Position numbers and translations under genes: made by a program. 33,129 bases of DNA from Phyllobacterium phragmitis (GTDB lineage Bacteria; Pseudomonadota; Alphaproteobacteria; Rhizobiales; Rhizobiaceae). The stretch covers positions 1 to 33,129 of the forward strand of contig NZ_PVBR01000034.1 in the NCBI RefSeq assembly GCF_002980495.1. The letters run 5' to 3'. This document shows, piece by piece, positions 24,601 to 33,129 of the stretch. Under the pieces are notes generated by a model. It did no database searches. It saw only the letters and a program-made list of their open reading frames with translations, and was not told where the DNA came from. Position 1 is the stretch's first letter, and every line of letters starts with the position of its first letter.

Positions 24601-27600
24601 GCTGTTGTCGGCGGTCAGGATCAGATTGCCGGCGCCGGACTTGGTGAGATTGCCGGGTGTGCCGGCGGGGCCGGAGATGCTGCCGGCGAGCGTCAGGTCG
24701 GCATCGGTCTTGAAGGTGGCGCCGCTCGCATTGACGGTGACCGACCGGGCGCTGGTGGTGAAGGCGGCGGTGTTCTCGAGCGTGCCGCCATTGAAGGTGA
24801 GGCCGCCGGCATCGGCGCCGAGATTGGCGTTGGCCTTGACCGAGACCACGCCGGCATTGAGGAACGTGCCGCCGCCATAGCTGTTGGCGCCGGAAAGCGT
24901 CAGCGTCGCCGCACCCGTCTTGGTCAGCGCACCGCCGCCACCGATGGTGCCGGTCAAGGTCAAATTGGCGTCGGTCTGGAAGGTGCCGCCCGCGCCGTTG
25001 AGGGTCACCGGACGGGCGCTGTCGATGGCGGCGCCTGTGTTGGCAAGCGTCGCGGCCAGGGCGGCGGTGCCTTCGAAGGTGATAGCGGTTGTAAGCCCGC
25101 CGCTTGCGTCGGCGCCGAGGTTCTCGTCCCTGGATATCTGCAGCGTGCCGTCGTCGATGAGGGTGCCGCCGGAATAGGTATTGGCGCCCGACAGCACCAG
25201 CGTGCCGACATCCTCCTTGACCAGCATGTCGGTGCCGGCAAGCACCGAGGCGATGGTCACGACATGCGAGTTGGAGGCGCCGGAGCGGTCGCCGACGATG
25301 ATCGAGGTCTGGCCCGCCACCGTGTTCTCGACGCCGGTCGGATTGGCCAGCGTGATCGGATCGCCCTGGATGGTGTAACCATCGACGAGGAACTGCATGC
25401 CGGGGGTGGTGACGCCGCCCGTCACCGTCACGATGCCGGGCGTCGCGCTGAATATGGCAAAGAAGGACGCCTCATAGTGACCGTTGCTGTTGCCGTCAGT
25501 CATGGCCCAGTTGGCGCTCTCAGCGCCGGTCTGGGCCATCGTCCATTCGCCGGCGCCGCCGGCAATGGAGTTGGGGGCGCCGTGCGGATCCCACCAGTTG
25601 CGCTCGCCGACGCCCAGATTGACGAGATAGATGTTGTTCGGGACCACCCCCTGCTGCAAGGTGAGGCCGAATGGGGCGAGCGTGCCGCCCGCCTGCAGCG
25701 TGCCGGTCCTGCTGCCGGAATAATGGACGATGCCGTAGGCGCCGGGGCCGAAATTGTCGCTGGAGGTATTGGTGACATTGACCGTGCCGTTGAGCTCGAC
25801 ATCGCCGGTGACATCGACCATCAGCACGTCCTGGTCGAGATTGGGATTGCGGCCATAATCATATTGCAGGAAGCTTGCGGCATCGACGGTGAGCTTGCCG
25901 GTGATCGCCAGCCTGTTCTGGCCGTCGGCATTGTCGTCATAAGCGTGCAGCGTGCCGCCGCTCTCGACCGTCACGTCGCCGGTGATCGAGCCGCGTCCGG
26001 CAAGTACACTGGTGGCGCCGCTGACCGTCGTGGGCGAAGTGATCGAGCCGTTGACCTGCAATGTGCCGCCGTCGACCTTCGTCGGCCCGCCATAGCTGCT
26101 GGCGCCCGAAAGCGTCAGCTTGCCGGCGTTCGTCTTGGTCAGTCCGCCGGTGGCGCCGGTGATCTGGCCGGCAAACGCGGTATCGACGGTCTGGTTGAGC
26201 CTCAGCGTGCCGGCGCCGAGCTTGACCTCGCCGCCGGCGGTGCCGGTGGTGTTGCGCAGCGCGGCGAAGGTCATGTTGTTACCGCCCAGATCGGCGATGC
26301 CGCCATCGACCGTGAGCATGCCCGTGACGGCGCCGAAGGCGGTGGCGGAGCCGGCCTGCAGCGTGCCGTCCTTCACCGTGGTGCCGCCGGTATAGCTATT
26401 GGCGCCAGCGAGGATCTGCGTGCCGGCGCCGTCCTTGACGAGGCCGCCTGCGCCGGTGATCTGGCCGGAATAGGTGGTGCCCATCCCGGCGTCGATGGTC
26501 AGCGTGGCGGCGCCGAGCGCGACGATGCCGCCCGGCGTGGGAGCGCCGGCGAGGCCTGCCACCGTGATCGAATGGCCGTTGAGGTCGGCGGTGCCGCCAT
26601 CGACGGTCAGAACGCCTTTGCCGAAGGCTGTGAGGGAGCCGGCCTTCAGCGTTCCCTGCTTTACCGCCAGCCCGCCGAGAAAGCCGCCATTGTCGCCCGA
26701 CAGCGTCTGCGTGCCGGTACCGTCCATGACGAGGCTGCTGGCGGCCGTGCCGGTGATCTTGCCGGCATAATCGGGCGCGGCGGGGGTGGTCTGGTCGAGC
26801 GTCAGCGTGCCGGCGCCGAGCGCGACGGTGCCGCCATTGCCGGCAAGCCCAGCCACCTTGATCGCATGGCCGTTGATATCGGCGATGAGGGCATTGACCG
26901 TCAAAAGGCCGGTGCCGAAGGCGGTGTCGGAGCCCGCGATCACCTTGCCGCCATTGACCTTCAGCCCGCCCGAGAAATCATTGTTGCCCGACAGCGTCAA
27001 CTCGCCCGTGTTGCCCTTGACGAGGCTGCCGGTGCCGGTGATCTTGCCGGCATAGCTGGTCGTGGCGGTCTGGTCGAGTGTCAGGATCGAGGGTGACGTC
27101 GTGCCGAGCGAAACCGTGCCGGCGCTGGCGCCGGCAAGGCCTTTCACCGTCACGTTCTTGCCGTTGAGATCGGCGGTGCCGCCATTGACCGTCAGCAGGC
27201 CCGCGCCGAAGGCATCGTCGATGCCGGCGATGAGTTTGCCGGCGGTGACCGTCAGGCCGCCGGTGAAACTGTTGGCGCCGGACAGCGTCAGGTCGCCAGC
27301 ACCTTCCTTGACCAACGCGCCCGTGCCGGAGATGATGCCGGCAAAGCTGCTGGTGGTGCTGACGGCCTGATTGACCGTCAGCGTGCCGGCGCCGGGCGTG
27401 GCCGTGCCAAGCTTCACCGCGCCGGCCCCCGAGAGACCGGTCACCGTCTGGGCGAAATCGGCAAGATCGGCGATGGCGCCGGAGGCGACCGCGAGCGCAC
27501 CGCCGCCGAATGCACCGGCGGCGCCAGCCGTCACCGTGCCGGTGTTCACGTTCAATCCGGAGAAGGCGTTGCTTCCATTGCTGAGGGTGAGCGAGCCGCC

Positions 27601-30600
27601 CGCGAAGGTGAGCGTGCCTGTTGTGCCGGTCATCTTGCCGGAATAGGTCGATGCGCCTGTCTGCGTGACCGTCAGGTCGCCCGCGCCGAGCGTGACCGCG
27701 CCGGCGCCCGAGAGCCCGCCGACCGACTGGTCGTGACCGGCGAGATCGGCGGTGGCGTTCGTGGCGACCGCGAGCGGGCCGGAGCCGAACGCCCCGGCAG
27801 CGCCGGCGATGACGGCGCCCTCGTCAACATTCAAGCCGCCCGTGAAGGCGTTGCTCCCATTGTTGAGCGTCAGCGTGCTGGTCCCGGTCTTGGTCAGCGC
27901 GCCGCCGCCGTCGACGATGCCGTTCAGCGTCATCGCGGCATCGGTCTGGAAGGTGCCGCCCATCCCATCGAGGGTCACCGCACGACTGGTGTCGATGGTG
28001 GCGGTGTTGGCAAGCGTCGCGACGTTGCCGGCGGAGCCGGCGAGCGTCAGCCGCTGGGTGGCCGGGCTCTGGCCAAGGGCGCCGTCCGCCGCGATCTCGA
28101 TCGTGCCGTCCTCGATGCGGGTGCCGCCGGTATAGCTGTTGCCGGCATTGTTCAGCACCAATGTGCCGGCGTCGGTCTTGGTGATCCCGGTCGCGCCGGT
28201 CAGTTCCACATTGATGGTGGCCGTATGGACCGCATTCCCCTTCTCGCCGACATCGATCACGACATCGGTGGCGCCGCCGGTCGGCGCGAGCGTGAGCGTG
28301 TCGCCCGCCGTCAGGGGATCGAGGATATAGCCGTCGGCCATGAAGGTCAGGCCCCCGGCGCTGACCGCGCCCTTGGAGTTGTCGACCTGCACCGTGCCGC
28401 CGGTGGCCTGGAAGATGGCGGGACCGACATTGATCCACGGGCCGTTGATATCGCCGTTAATCTCGGCCCAGTTGGAGTTGGCGCCGGACCCATTGGCCTG
28501 CCACACGCCGGAACCGCCCGAGATGATGCGATCGTCCGGCGCGCCGGCTCCGTCCCAGAAATTGGCGCCAAGACCGGTGGTGTTGACGAGGTTGATCGCG
28601 CCGGCCACCGCCGTCTGCAGATAAAGCCCGGCGGGAATCGTGCCCTCCACCAGCGCCACAGTGTTGGTGCCGGTGGTGTTATACGTCATCAGCTCATAGA
28701 CCTGGCCCGGATCGAAGCCGGAGCCATTCACGGTGAGCGTGCCGGCCAGGTTGACATTGCCGGTGACATCGATCGACAGGCCGTCGGGATCGACATTGGG
28801 CGTCGTGCCGAAATCATAGGTCAGGCTCGACCCGGCCGCCAGCGTCAGATTGCCGCCGACATCGAGCGAACGCCCCGCCGCCGGAACGTTCGTGGCCACC
28901 AGCGTGCCGCTCGATTCCACCGCCACGTCGCCGCCCAGCTTGCCGCCGCCGCCAAGTGTCGCGCCGCTCTTGACACTCGCCGCCCCCGTCCCCGTCTGGG
29001 TGCCATCGACATAAAGCGTGCCCGCCGAAACCGTCGTCAACCCGCCATAGCTGTTGCTCCCGGAAAGCGTCTGCGTCCCCGCTCCATCCTTGGTGAACCC
29101 GCCGGCGCCCGAGATGACACCGGCAAAGCTTAGGCTCTCCCCCGTTCCCGGATTGACCGTCAGCGTGCCCGTGCCAAGCGTCACGCTCGCGGCGCCTGCC
29201 CCTCCATTATCGACAAGCCCGGAAACCGTCTGGTCGAACCCGTTGAGATTGGCCGTCGCCCCGTCCAAAACCGTCAGCAGCCCGGAACTGAACGCCCCGG
29301 CAATCCCGGCCGTCACCGTGCCCGCGTTGACATTCAACCCGCCCGTGAAAACATTGGCGACGCCAAGCGTCAGCGTCCCCGCCCCAACCTTCGTCAGCGC
29401 ACCGCTGCCCGAAAGCTGCGATGCAGCCGTCACATCGAAACCGTTGCTGTCAACAGTCATGCCACTGCTGGCACCGGTGCCATCAAGCACGAACTCGCCA
29501 GCCGCGAAGCCGCTGATGAAAATCGTGCTGGCACCGAGCGCCTTCAACGTGCCGTTGTTGAAGGTGACAGATTTGGTCCCGACGCGACCGACCACCGAAA
29601 GGGTTTCCAGCACGCCAGCCGAGTTGACGATGAGCGTACTGTCCGTATTTGTGCCAGACGCCAGATACGTTGCGCCAATCGTCACCATGCCGCCAGTGTC
29701 GATGGTGAGCGAACCGGTGCCGCCTCTGCCGATATCGAGCCACCCGGTAATATTCCATGCCGAGTCCTGCCCCGAGACGGTCGCATCGCCGGTGCCGGCT
29801 TCGTTTGGCTGGCTGCCGCCCAGCCAGGCATTGCCTGTGCTGTTCAGCACGCCGCCACTCTCGACCAACAGCGTGCCATTGCCTGATATCCGACCGATAC
29901 CCGTGTCGCCAGCCTTGACATCGACAGTGGCCTTGTCGGAAATCGTCAGGGTGCTAGTACCCGCACTGTAACCGACGGTCAAACCGTTGCCGTTGATCGT
30001 CCAGTTCGAACCCTGATTTTTAACGGTGACATCGCCGTTGCCGGGTCCGACAAGGACATAGCCCGTGTTTGTCAGCGTGCCGCCGTTCTGGATGGTGACG
30101 GTGCCCTCCACACCAGCAGTGGCGCCGACAGCCATATTGCCACCAACGGTCACCGCGCCGCCGGCATTGGCGGCGCCGATGCCGCCGATGGTCAGTTCAC
30201 CCTTGCCAACATTCCCGACAAGAAGATCGCCACCAACGCCCCATTTGGAGTTCGCTCCCGAGACCGTCGCATCGCCGGTTGCGGTGCCGGTCTGCCCTCC
30301 AATGTATCCGATCGTCGTGGTCGTGAGCTTGCCCCCGCCCGTAATCTTCAAAGTGCCGCTGCCAGTACCTTGACCAAGAATGGTATAGCCTGTGGTTGTC
30401 ACCTCTCCATTGTCGAAAATGTTGAGGGTTCCATCGCCATCATGGCCAACGATGAGCGAGATGGTGTTGTTGAGCGTCAGCTTGGTGCCCGCGCCCGTGA
30501 CGGTCGCGACGCTCGTTCCCCCTCCGCCGGCCACGACGCGGAACAAGCCGGCAGTTGTCACCTTGGCGCCATTCTGCATCGTGAAATCGGCCGTGTTTCC

Positions 30601-31923
30601 CGTACCCGGAGTGAGATAAACATGGCTCGACCCAAGGTCCAACGAACCGCCGTCAACAACGACAGTACCGCGATTCACATCCAAGGCGCCTGTAAACGTG
30701 CTGGCGCCCGTCAGCGTCAACGTGCCGGTGCCGTTCTTCGTCAGCCCGCCGGTGCCGGTGATAGCGCCGGCATAGGTGGTGTCGCTGTTTTGATTGAGCG
30801 TCAGCGAGCCGCTGCCGAGCCTGACCTCGCCGCCCGTACCGGCAAGCGCTGCGAAGGCCATGCTGAAATTGTTGAGATTGGCTATCGATGATCCCGTGTT
30901 GACAGTGAGCACGCCCGTCGCCAATCCGAACGACGTGGCAGTACTGGCGGTCACCATGCCGCCACTCACGGTGAGGCCTGTAAAGGTGTTGGCGGCGAGG
31001 AGGCTGAGAGCGCCATTGCCGATATGGGTCAGCACGCCGACACCGCTCAACTGCGAATGCACTGTAACGGTGCGCCCTCCCTGGTTGGCAATGGTCAACC
31101 CGCCGGCCATGATGTTCAACTCTCCGGCGCGGAAGTTGCTGATGCTGTTCGATGTTGCCGTGCCGGTAAATGACGCGCCGTCGAAATTGACCTGTGCGAC
31201 ACTGCCCGCGCCGCGTGTCAACGCATTGGTTGAAAGGTCGCTGCCGCCGCTGATATTGAGTATGGCGCGCTCGCTTGCTGTGTTCGCAAGGGTGAGTCCG
31301 CCGCCGACCTGCCAGGTCGACACGCCGGATATCGTGACCGTCCCGCCTCCGACTTTCCCGCCAATTCTGCCATAGCCATTCGTGACCAGTTTACTTCCAC
31401 CTTGGATAAACAGCTTGGTCGTTGAATTGTCGTTTTGACCGATAACGGTAGTCCCGTTGGTCGTGAGCGAGCTGGCATTCTGAATGGTCAACTGACCTTG
31501 CCCGCTGCCGGGACCATCGCTGGCCATGCCGAAATTGTTGATCACAATAGTCTCGGCCGTGGTGGCGCCAAGCACCACTGGATTACCGAGAACCGACCTG
31601 ATCTGCACGCTATCAGTGGTTGCCGGCACCCCGGCGGGAGACCAGTTGGTACCGGTCATCCAGTCTGTGCTCGTTGGGGATCCGGCCCAACTTTTTGTCC
31701 ATGTCTGCGCCACCGCAGGCCTGGGCGTCATCGTCGCCAGGGCGAGTGCGAGCGCCAGCACCGATGTCGTCGCCAATGCGGCGCGGAAGTAGCGCGAGGT
31801 CTTGCCCGTCTTCGGGTCTAAAACTGCGCGCCGCCCGCCGTCCTGATGCATGCCGGTCTTGAATGCAAGTTGATCCGTATCGGCTATATTGCCGATTGGC
31901 GCCCCGATGATTTGCCGCATCAT
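21652..31923 (-). CDS. Giant type Va autotransporter, 3423 residues
   Basis: Start 31923 or 31920 (ATGATG after GAGGGG); an ATG at 31851 is another choice. An extended basic N-terminus leads to the hydrophobic segment at 48-64 and a likely signal peptidase site after Ala72 (AVA|Q). Residues about 130-800 hold T5SS/PEP-CTERM-associated repeats such as 'TVSGANSKWGVGGDLLVGN'. Beyond this are many passenger-associated repeats of the 'LTKTGAGTLTLSGANSYTGG' type, forming a long beta-helix. Three larger modules each end in a Trp-rich cap, at W1123, W2110 and W2686. Residues 3145-3423 (from 'SLGVWGSIQAADHRY') are the autotransporter beta-barrel, ending in MRIRW. It should be exported by Sec and display its passenger on the cell surface, probably in adhesion or aggregation. 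It stands alone between repeat-rich intergenic regions. Confidence 0.93.
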   Translation of the reverse strand: MMRQIIGAPIGNIADTDQLAFKTGMHQDGGRRAVLDPKTGKTSRYFRAALATTSVLALALALATMTPRPAVAQTWTKSWAGSPTSTDWMTGTNWSPAGVPATTDSVQIRSVLGNPVVLGATTAETIVINNFGMASDGPGSGQGQLTIQNASSLTTNGTTVIGQNDNSTTKLFIQGGSKLVTNGYGRIGGKVGGGTVTISGVSTWQVGGGLTLANTASERAILNISGGSDLSTNALTRGAGSVAQVNFDGASFTGTATSNSISNFRAGELNIMAGGLTIANQGGRTVTVHSQLSGVGVLTHIGNGALSLLAANTFTGLTVSGGMVTASTATSFGLATGVLTVNTGSSIANLNNFSMAFAALAGTGGEVRLGSGSLTLNQNSDTTYAGAITGTGGLTKNGTGTLTLTGASTFTGALDVNRGTVVVDGGSLDLGSSHVYLTPGTGNTADFTMQNGAKVTTAGLFRVVAGGGGTSVATVTGAGTKLTLNNTISLIVGHDGDGTLNIFDNGEVTTTGYTILGQGTGSGTLKITGGGKLTTTTIGYIGGQTGTATGDATVSGANSKWGVGGDLLVGNVGKGELTIGGIGAANAGGAVTVGGNMAVGATAGVEGTVTIQNGGTLTNTGYVLVGPGNGDVTVKNQGSNWTINGNGLTVGYSAGTSTLTISDKATVDVKAGDTGIGRISGNGTLLVESGGVLNSTGNAWLGGSQPNEAGTGDATVSGQDSAWNITGWLDIGRGGTGSLTIDTGGMVTIGATYLASGTNTDSTLIVNSAGVLETLSVVGRVGTKSVTFNNGTLKALGASTIFISGFAAGEFVLDGTGASSGMTVDSNGFDVTAASQLSGSGALTKVGAGTLTLGVANVFTGGLNVNAGTVTAGIAGAFSSGLLTVLDGATANLNGFDQTVSGLVDNGGAGAASVTLGTGTLTVNPGTGESLSFAGVISGAGGFTKDGAGTQTLSGSNSYGGLTTVSAGTLYVDGTQTGTGAASVKSGATLGGGGKLGGDVAVESSGTLVATNVPAAGRSLDVGGNLTLAAGSSLTYDFGTTPNVDPDGLSIDVTGNVNLAGTLTVNGSGFDPGQVYELMTYNTTGTNTVALVEGTIPAGLYLQTAVAGAINLVNTTGLGANFWDGAGAPDDRIISGGSGVWQANGSGANSNWAEINGDINGPWINVGPAIFQATGGTVQVDNSKGAVSAGGLTFMADGYILDPLTAGDTLTLAPTGGATDVVIDVGEKGNAVHTATINVELTGATGITKTDAGTLVLNNAGNSYTGGTRIEDGTIEIAADGALGQSPATQRLTLAGSAGNVATLANTATIDTSRAVTLDGMGGTFQTDAAMTLNGIVDGGGALTKTGTSTLTLNNGSNAFTGGLNVDEGAVIAGAAGAFGSGPLAVATNATADLAGHDQSVGGLSGAGAVTLGAGDLTVTQTGASTYSGKMTGTTGTLTFAGGSLTLSNGSNAFSGLNVNTGTVTAGAAGAFGGGALAVASGAIADLADFAQTVTGLSGAGAVKLGTATPGAGTLTVNQAVSTTSSFAGIISGTGALVKEGAGDLTLSGANSFTGGLTVTAGKLIAGIDDAFGAGLLTVNGGTADLNGKNVTVKGLAGASAGTVSLGTTSPSILTLDQTATTSYAGKITGTGSLVKGNTGELTLSGNNDFSGGLKVNGGKVIAGSDTAFGTGLLTVNALIADINGHAIKVAGLAGNGGTVALGAGTLTLDQTTPAAPDYAGKITGTAASSLVMDGTGTQTLSGDNGGFLGGLAVKQGTLKAGSLTAFGKGVLTVDGGTADLNGHSITVAGLAGAPTPGGIVALGAATLTIDAGMGTTYSGQITGAGGLVKDGAGTQILAGANSYTGGTTVKDGTLQAGSATAFGAVTGMLTVDGGIADLGGNNMTFAALRNTTGTAGGEVKLGAGTLRLNQTVDTAFAGQITGATGGLTKTNAGKLTLSGASSYGGPTKVDGGTLQVNGSITSPTTVSGATSVLAGRGSITGDVTVESGGTLHAYDDNADGQNRLAITGKLTVDAASFLQYDYGRNPNLDQDVLMVDVTGDVELNGTVNVTNTSSDNFGPGAYGIVHYSGSRTGTLQAGGTLAPFGLTLQQGVVPNNIYLVNLGVGERNWWDPHGAPNSIAGGAGEWTMAQTGAESANWAMTDGNSNGHYEASFFAIFSATPGIVTVTGGVTTPGMQFLVDGYTIQGDPITLANPTGVENTVAGQTSIIVGDRSGASNSHVVTIASVLAGTDMLVKEDVGTLVLSGANTYSGGTLIDDGTLQISRDENLGADASGGLTTAITFEGTAALAATLANTGAAIDSARPVTLNGAGGTFQTDANLTLTGTIGGGGALTKTGAATLTLSGANSYGGGTFLNAGVVSVKANANLGADAGGLTFNGGTLENTAAFTTSARSVTVNASGATFKTDADLTLAGSISGPAGTPGNLTKSGAGNLILTADNSTYAGTFNVASGALHVGNGGSSGTLGGDTGSVALAGGTTLVFDRADAYQYDGLVTGAGALTQAGGPASVTTLTGKNSYKGATTVSSGRLNVNGDQSAATGPTMVNAGTLSGKGTIGGDVTVAAGADLTAEDVAGDSGFNALTIKGSLALDPGSSLNYLYGQSPNGDHDALMIEVGGDLDLNGTLNVANNSGQDFEAGIYGLIRYGGALSGSGLTLGAMPDDQFMVQTSVAGRVNLAYTAGEALSFWNAGGVPTGNGPAGGTGVWQAAAGNTNWTNHAGTVTAGYADDSVPVFMGAPGTVTVDDSLGAIRVAGMQFAVSGYTIKGDAITLTSGRTGIRVGEHTDDSAAYIATIASELTGAGQLAKTDFGTLVLTGANSYTGGTLVDAGTLRIAKDANLGAASGGLALDGGTLANTAAFSTARNVTLDANGGTFQTGEDLTLTGLVSGAGALTKTGAADLILSATTTYGGATFVKSGTLAAGRANVFSPASAFNVGASGTLDLRGYDQSVGALTNAGKVSLGGATPGATLTVNGDYAAKDGGIVALTTKLEGDNAKTDRLHVKGATSGATTLAVTNAGGGGAQTDNGIRLVEVDGASNGQFTLAGDYTFQGDQALVAGAYAYRLYQNGLTTPDDGDWYLRSSLLEGDNPQFQAGVPLYEAYAGVLQSFNQLDTLQHRLGNRSWTIEAQGADGLSEEVAPEYGAKGQSLGVWGSIQAADHRYRPERSTSASDYDAAVWKIEAGVDSQLYETATGRLIGGVSLHYGTIAADIASPHGDGKIDATGYGLAGTLTWYGNDGLYLDGQARATWYDSDLSSATAGQSLVSGNDGTGYGLSIEAGKRIPIAPSWSVTPQAQLAWSRVDFDGFSDGFDATVTLNDGDSLLGRMGLTLDHEREWQDRLGKTRRMHVYGLANLYYDFDNGSTVDVASTRFVTENEALWGGVGLGGSYNWDDNRYSVYGEALARTSIDSFGDSHILSGNVGMRIRW

Positions 31924-32340
31924 CCCCTCATCATCATATTCCAGCGCAATGCTGGTGCTGCCTAATTCAGTTCACGCACGAACCACAATCGAATCACAAA
32001 ATATTGCTTTTTCAAGAAAAGCTATACTAGGCCATTTCCTTCCACAATATTAATATTGAAATACAATGATTCTGATCTGGTAGATTTGCATGAATAAGGA
32101 TGTTTTTACATCATGATATGTAATATCTTACCGCTGCATCGACCGAGCATCTGATTGATATTGCTAGGTGATAACCACGACAGCATGTAATTTGCATCGA
32201 TGCGCGGCTTTCAGGGAGTCTATCCCGGACAGTCCCCATATATTGATGGCTGTTATTCTTTCCCGCACAGCGCGGCGTTTTGGCAACTTTCATCGTCCAC
32301 GCCTTGAGCCGGGGCCATGTCCTGACCACAGTGAGCAACC
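31924..32340. other. Upstream region of the autotransporter gene
   Basis: No gene is supported; short frames on both strands lack ribosome binding sites and resemblance. The AT-rich part at 31980-32110 should carry the promoter, but no -35/-10 pair with proper spacing stands out. A small hairpin (GCTTTT...AAAAGC) lies at 32006-32022. Confidence 0.5.
32045..32058. repeat. Perfect palindrome CAATATTAATATTG
   Basis: A 14-bp perfect palindrome about 120 bp upstream of the autotransporter start. It is a possible operator; AT-rich context lowers the weight. Confidence 0.4.
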
Positions 32341-32417
32341 TTTGAGCCGCTTCCCGGTTTCATGGAATCGCTGGATTTTGAGCCATTGTGCGGTGGAGAG
32401 GGCGAGGCATGGATTCC
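32341..32417. repeat. Second copy of the dispersed intergenic repeat
   Basis: A degenerate copy of the element at 21407-21510: GAGCCGCTTCCCGGTTTCAT corresponds to the start of the other copy, and GGCGAGGCATGGATTCC to its end. The hairpin of the other copy is not complete here. Same orientation as the other copy. Confidence 0.5.
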
Positions 32418-32480
32418 GTCAAAAAGTGAACCGCTCCCAGAGCATTTCATATTGAATTGGCAACGCCGGGTGAGACAGGA

Positions 32481-32640
32481 CCCCCCTCTGTCCTGCCGGA
32501 CATCTCCCCCGCAAGGGGGGAGATTGGCTGACATGATCCTCAATGTCCATTCTGAAACATTTGCGATTGGTACTGAGCGTCCATGAAGGCTTAATCTCCC
32601 CCCTTGAGGGGGAGATGGCTGGCAAGCCAGAAGGGGGGGT
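32481..32640. repeat. Pair of inverted C-rich/G-rich palindromic elements (RIME-like)
   Basis: The first element (32481-32529) contains the stem ATCTCCCCC-GCAA-GGGGGGAGAT. The second (32591-32640), read on the opposite strand, has the same order: a run of C, a short variable hairpin, then ATCTCCCCC and GGGGGGAGAT. The two face each other across about 60 bp. This layout and composition match intergenic mosaic elements common in Rhizobium, Mesorhizobium and Brucella relatives. Confidence 0.75.
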
Positions 32641-32662
32641 ACTGCCCCACCAGCGATTCTAT

Positions 32663-32706
32663 TTAAAGATGAACCGCTCCTAGATTAAAGATGAACCGCT
32701 CCTAGA
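32663..32706. repeat. Perfect 22-bp tandem duplication
   Basis: Positions 32663-32684 and 32685-32706 are identical and adjacent; each contains GATGAACCGCTCCTAG. The second copy includes the stop codon (32702-32704) of the barrel gene. The GAACCGCTCC motif also occurs at 32428-32437, so this may be part of the dispersed repeat family. Confidence 0.85.
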
Positions 32707-33129
32707 ACTTCCCGATGATGTTGAGGAAGACGCCCTTGTCGTCGAGGGTGAGGTCTCGGAGGTCGTCGGAGAAGGAGCCAAAATTGTAGCCGGCGCCGAT
32801 CTTGAAGTTGTCGCCGACATGGCGGTAGACGGCGACGAGCGCGCCGTAATCGGTGGTCTTGGCCTCGGGCATGTGCATGACGCGGCCCTCGAACAGCGCA
32901 TCCCAGTTGCGCACGACGTGCAGGTCGGCGCGGATGATGCCGAGATGGGCGGAGGACGAATACCATTCGGAGAAGCTCTCGCGGTCGCCGTCGAGCAGCC
33001 GTTCGCGGACCTGGCCGTAGCGCATGCCGTATTTGCCGCCGACCGACAGCCAGGGCATCAGGTCATAGGTGAAGTCGGCCGACAGGATATGGCTGCGCTG
33101 CGCCGGGCCGTATTCGTCGCCCGTGATGG
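32702..33129 (-). CDS. C-terminus of a large outer-membrane barrel protein, start beyond the window
   Basis: About 141 residues are visible, open to the right edge, ending 'DDKGVFLNIIGKF'. Alternating hydrophobic/polar beta strands ('FTYDLMPWLSVGGKYGMRYG', 'LVAVYRHVGDNFKIGAGYNF') and the terminal Phe are typical of a beta-barrel closing strand. The ending resembles that of very large Hyphomicrobiales surface proteins with repeated ectodomains and a C-terminal barrel, but the ectodomain is not in view, so the assignment is by resemblance of the end only. It is transcribed toward the repeat-rich region upstream of the autotransporter gene; the two are separate units, 778 bp apart. Confidence 0.75.
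   Translation of the reverse strand, partial: ITGDEYGPAQRSHILSADFTYDLMPWLSVGGKYGMRYGQVRERLLDGDRESFSEWYSSSAHLGIIRADLHVVRNWDALFEGRVMHMPEAKTTDYGALVAVYRHVGDNFKIGAGYNFGSFSDDLRDLTLDDKGVFLNIIGKF

Noticed and set aside
23581-27096. 1171-codon open frame on the plus strand
   Set aside because: It is antisense to the autotransporter. Its composition (Ala, Gly, Val, Asp, Arg) mirrors the GC-rich repeats of the real gene, and it has no family signature or ribosome binding site.
27733-29133. 466-codon open frame on the plus strand
   Set aside because: Antisense shadow of the autotransporter repeats, with no recognisable domain.

Overview
This window looks like accessory DNA of an alphaproteobacterium, most likely a member of the Hyphomicrobiales (Rhizobium/Mesorhizobium/Brucella type). 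The reasons are moderately high GC coding DNA, the C-rich/G-rich palindromic intergenic repeats typical of that order near 32481-32640, a fused indolepyruvate ferredoxin oxidoreductase of the large one-chain type, and very large autotransporter-like surface proteins. This placement is an inference. Almost all real genes are on the minus strand, so they read from right to left.

Left part (1-4900): two neighbouring genes for proteins built from bacterial Ig-like domains, with no visible signal peptide. The first runs off the left edge. Then comes an AT-rich stretch (4901-5490) and a scar zone (5491-7700). The scar zone holds a broken serine recombinase, the C-terminal barrel of a two-partner secretion transporter, an alpha/beta hydrolase gene that looks intact, an IS630-type transposase remnant and a cytochrome P450 heme-loop remnant.

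Centre (6577-20640): a run of genes on the minus strand that reads as an unrecognised small-molecule biosynthetic cluster. In transcription order: sulfotransferase, two paralogous P450s, SAM methyltransferase, GNAT-like protein, 1181-residue indolepyruvate:ferredoxin oxidoreductase, a 36-codon small ORF with its own promoter, MGT-type glycosyltransferase, AraC-family regulator, stand-alone CAT-fold acyltransferase, and alpha/beta hydrolase. Gaps of 11-90 bp with good ribosome binding sites suggest one or two operons. A plausible logic is that an aryl pyruvate is decarboxylated to an arylacetyl-CoA, transferred to an acceptor by one of the acyltransferases, then oxidised, methylated, glycosylated and sulfated. 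No polyketide or peptide synthetase is present. The cluster is bounded by recombination scars: an IS1634-like remnant on the right, and recombinase, IS630 and IS5 remnants on the left. This suggests a horizontally acquired block.

Right part (21331-33129): a strong hairpin, dispersed intergenic repeats, and a 3423-residue type Va autotransporter with a triplicated passenger module. Then follows a repeat-rich intergenic region, and the C-terminus of another large outer-membrane barrel protein that runs off the right edge.
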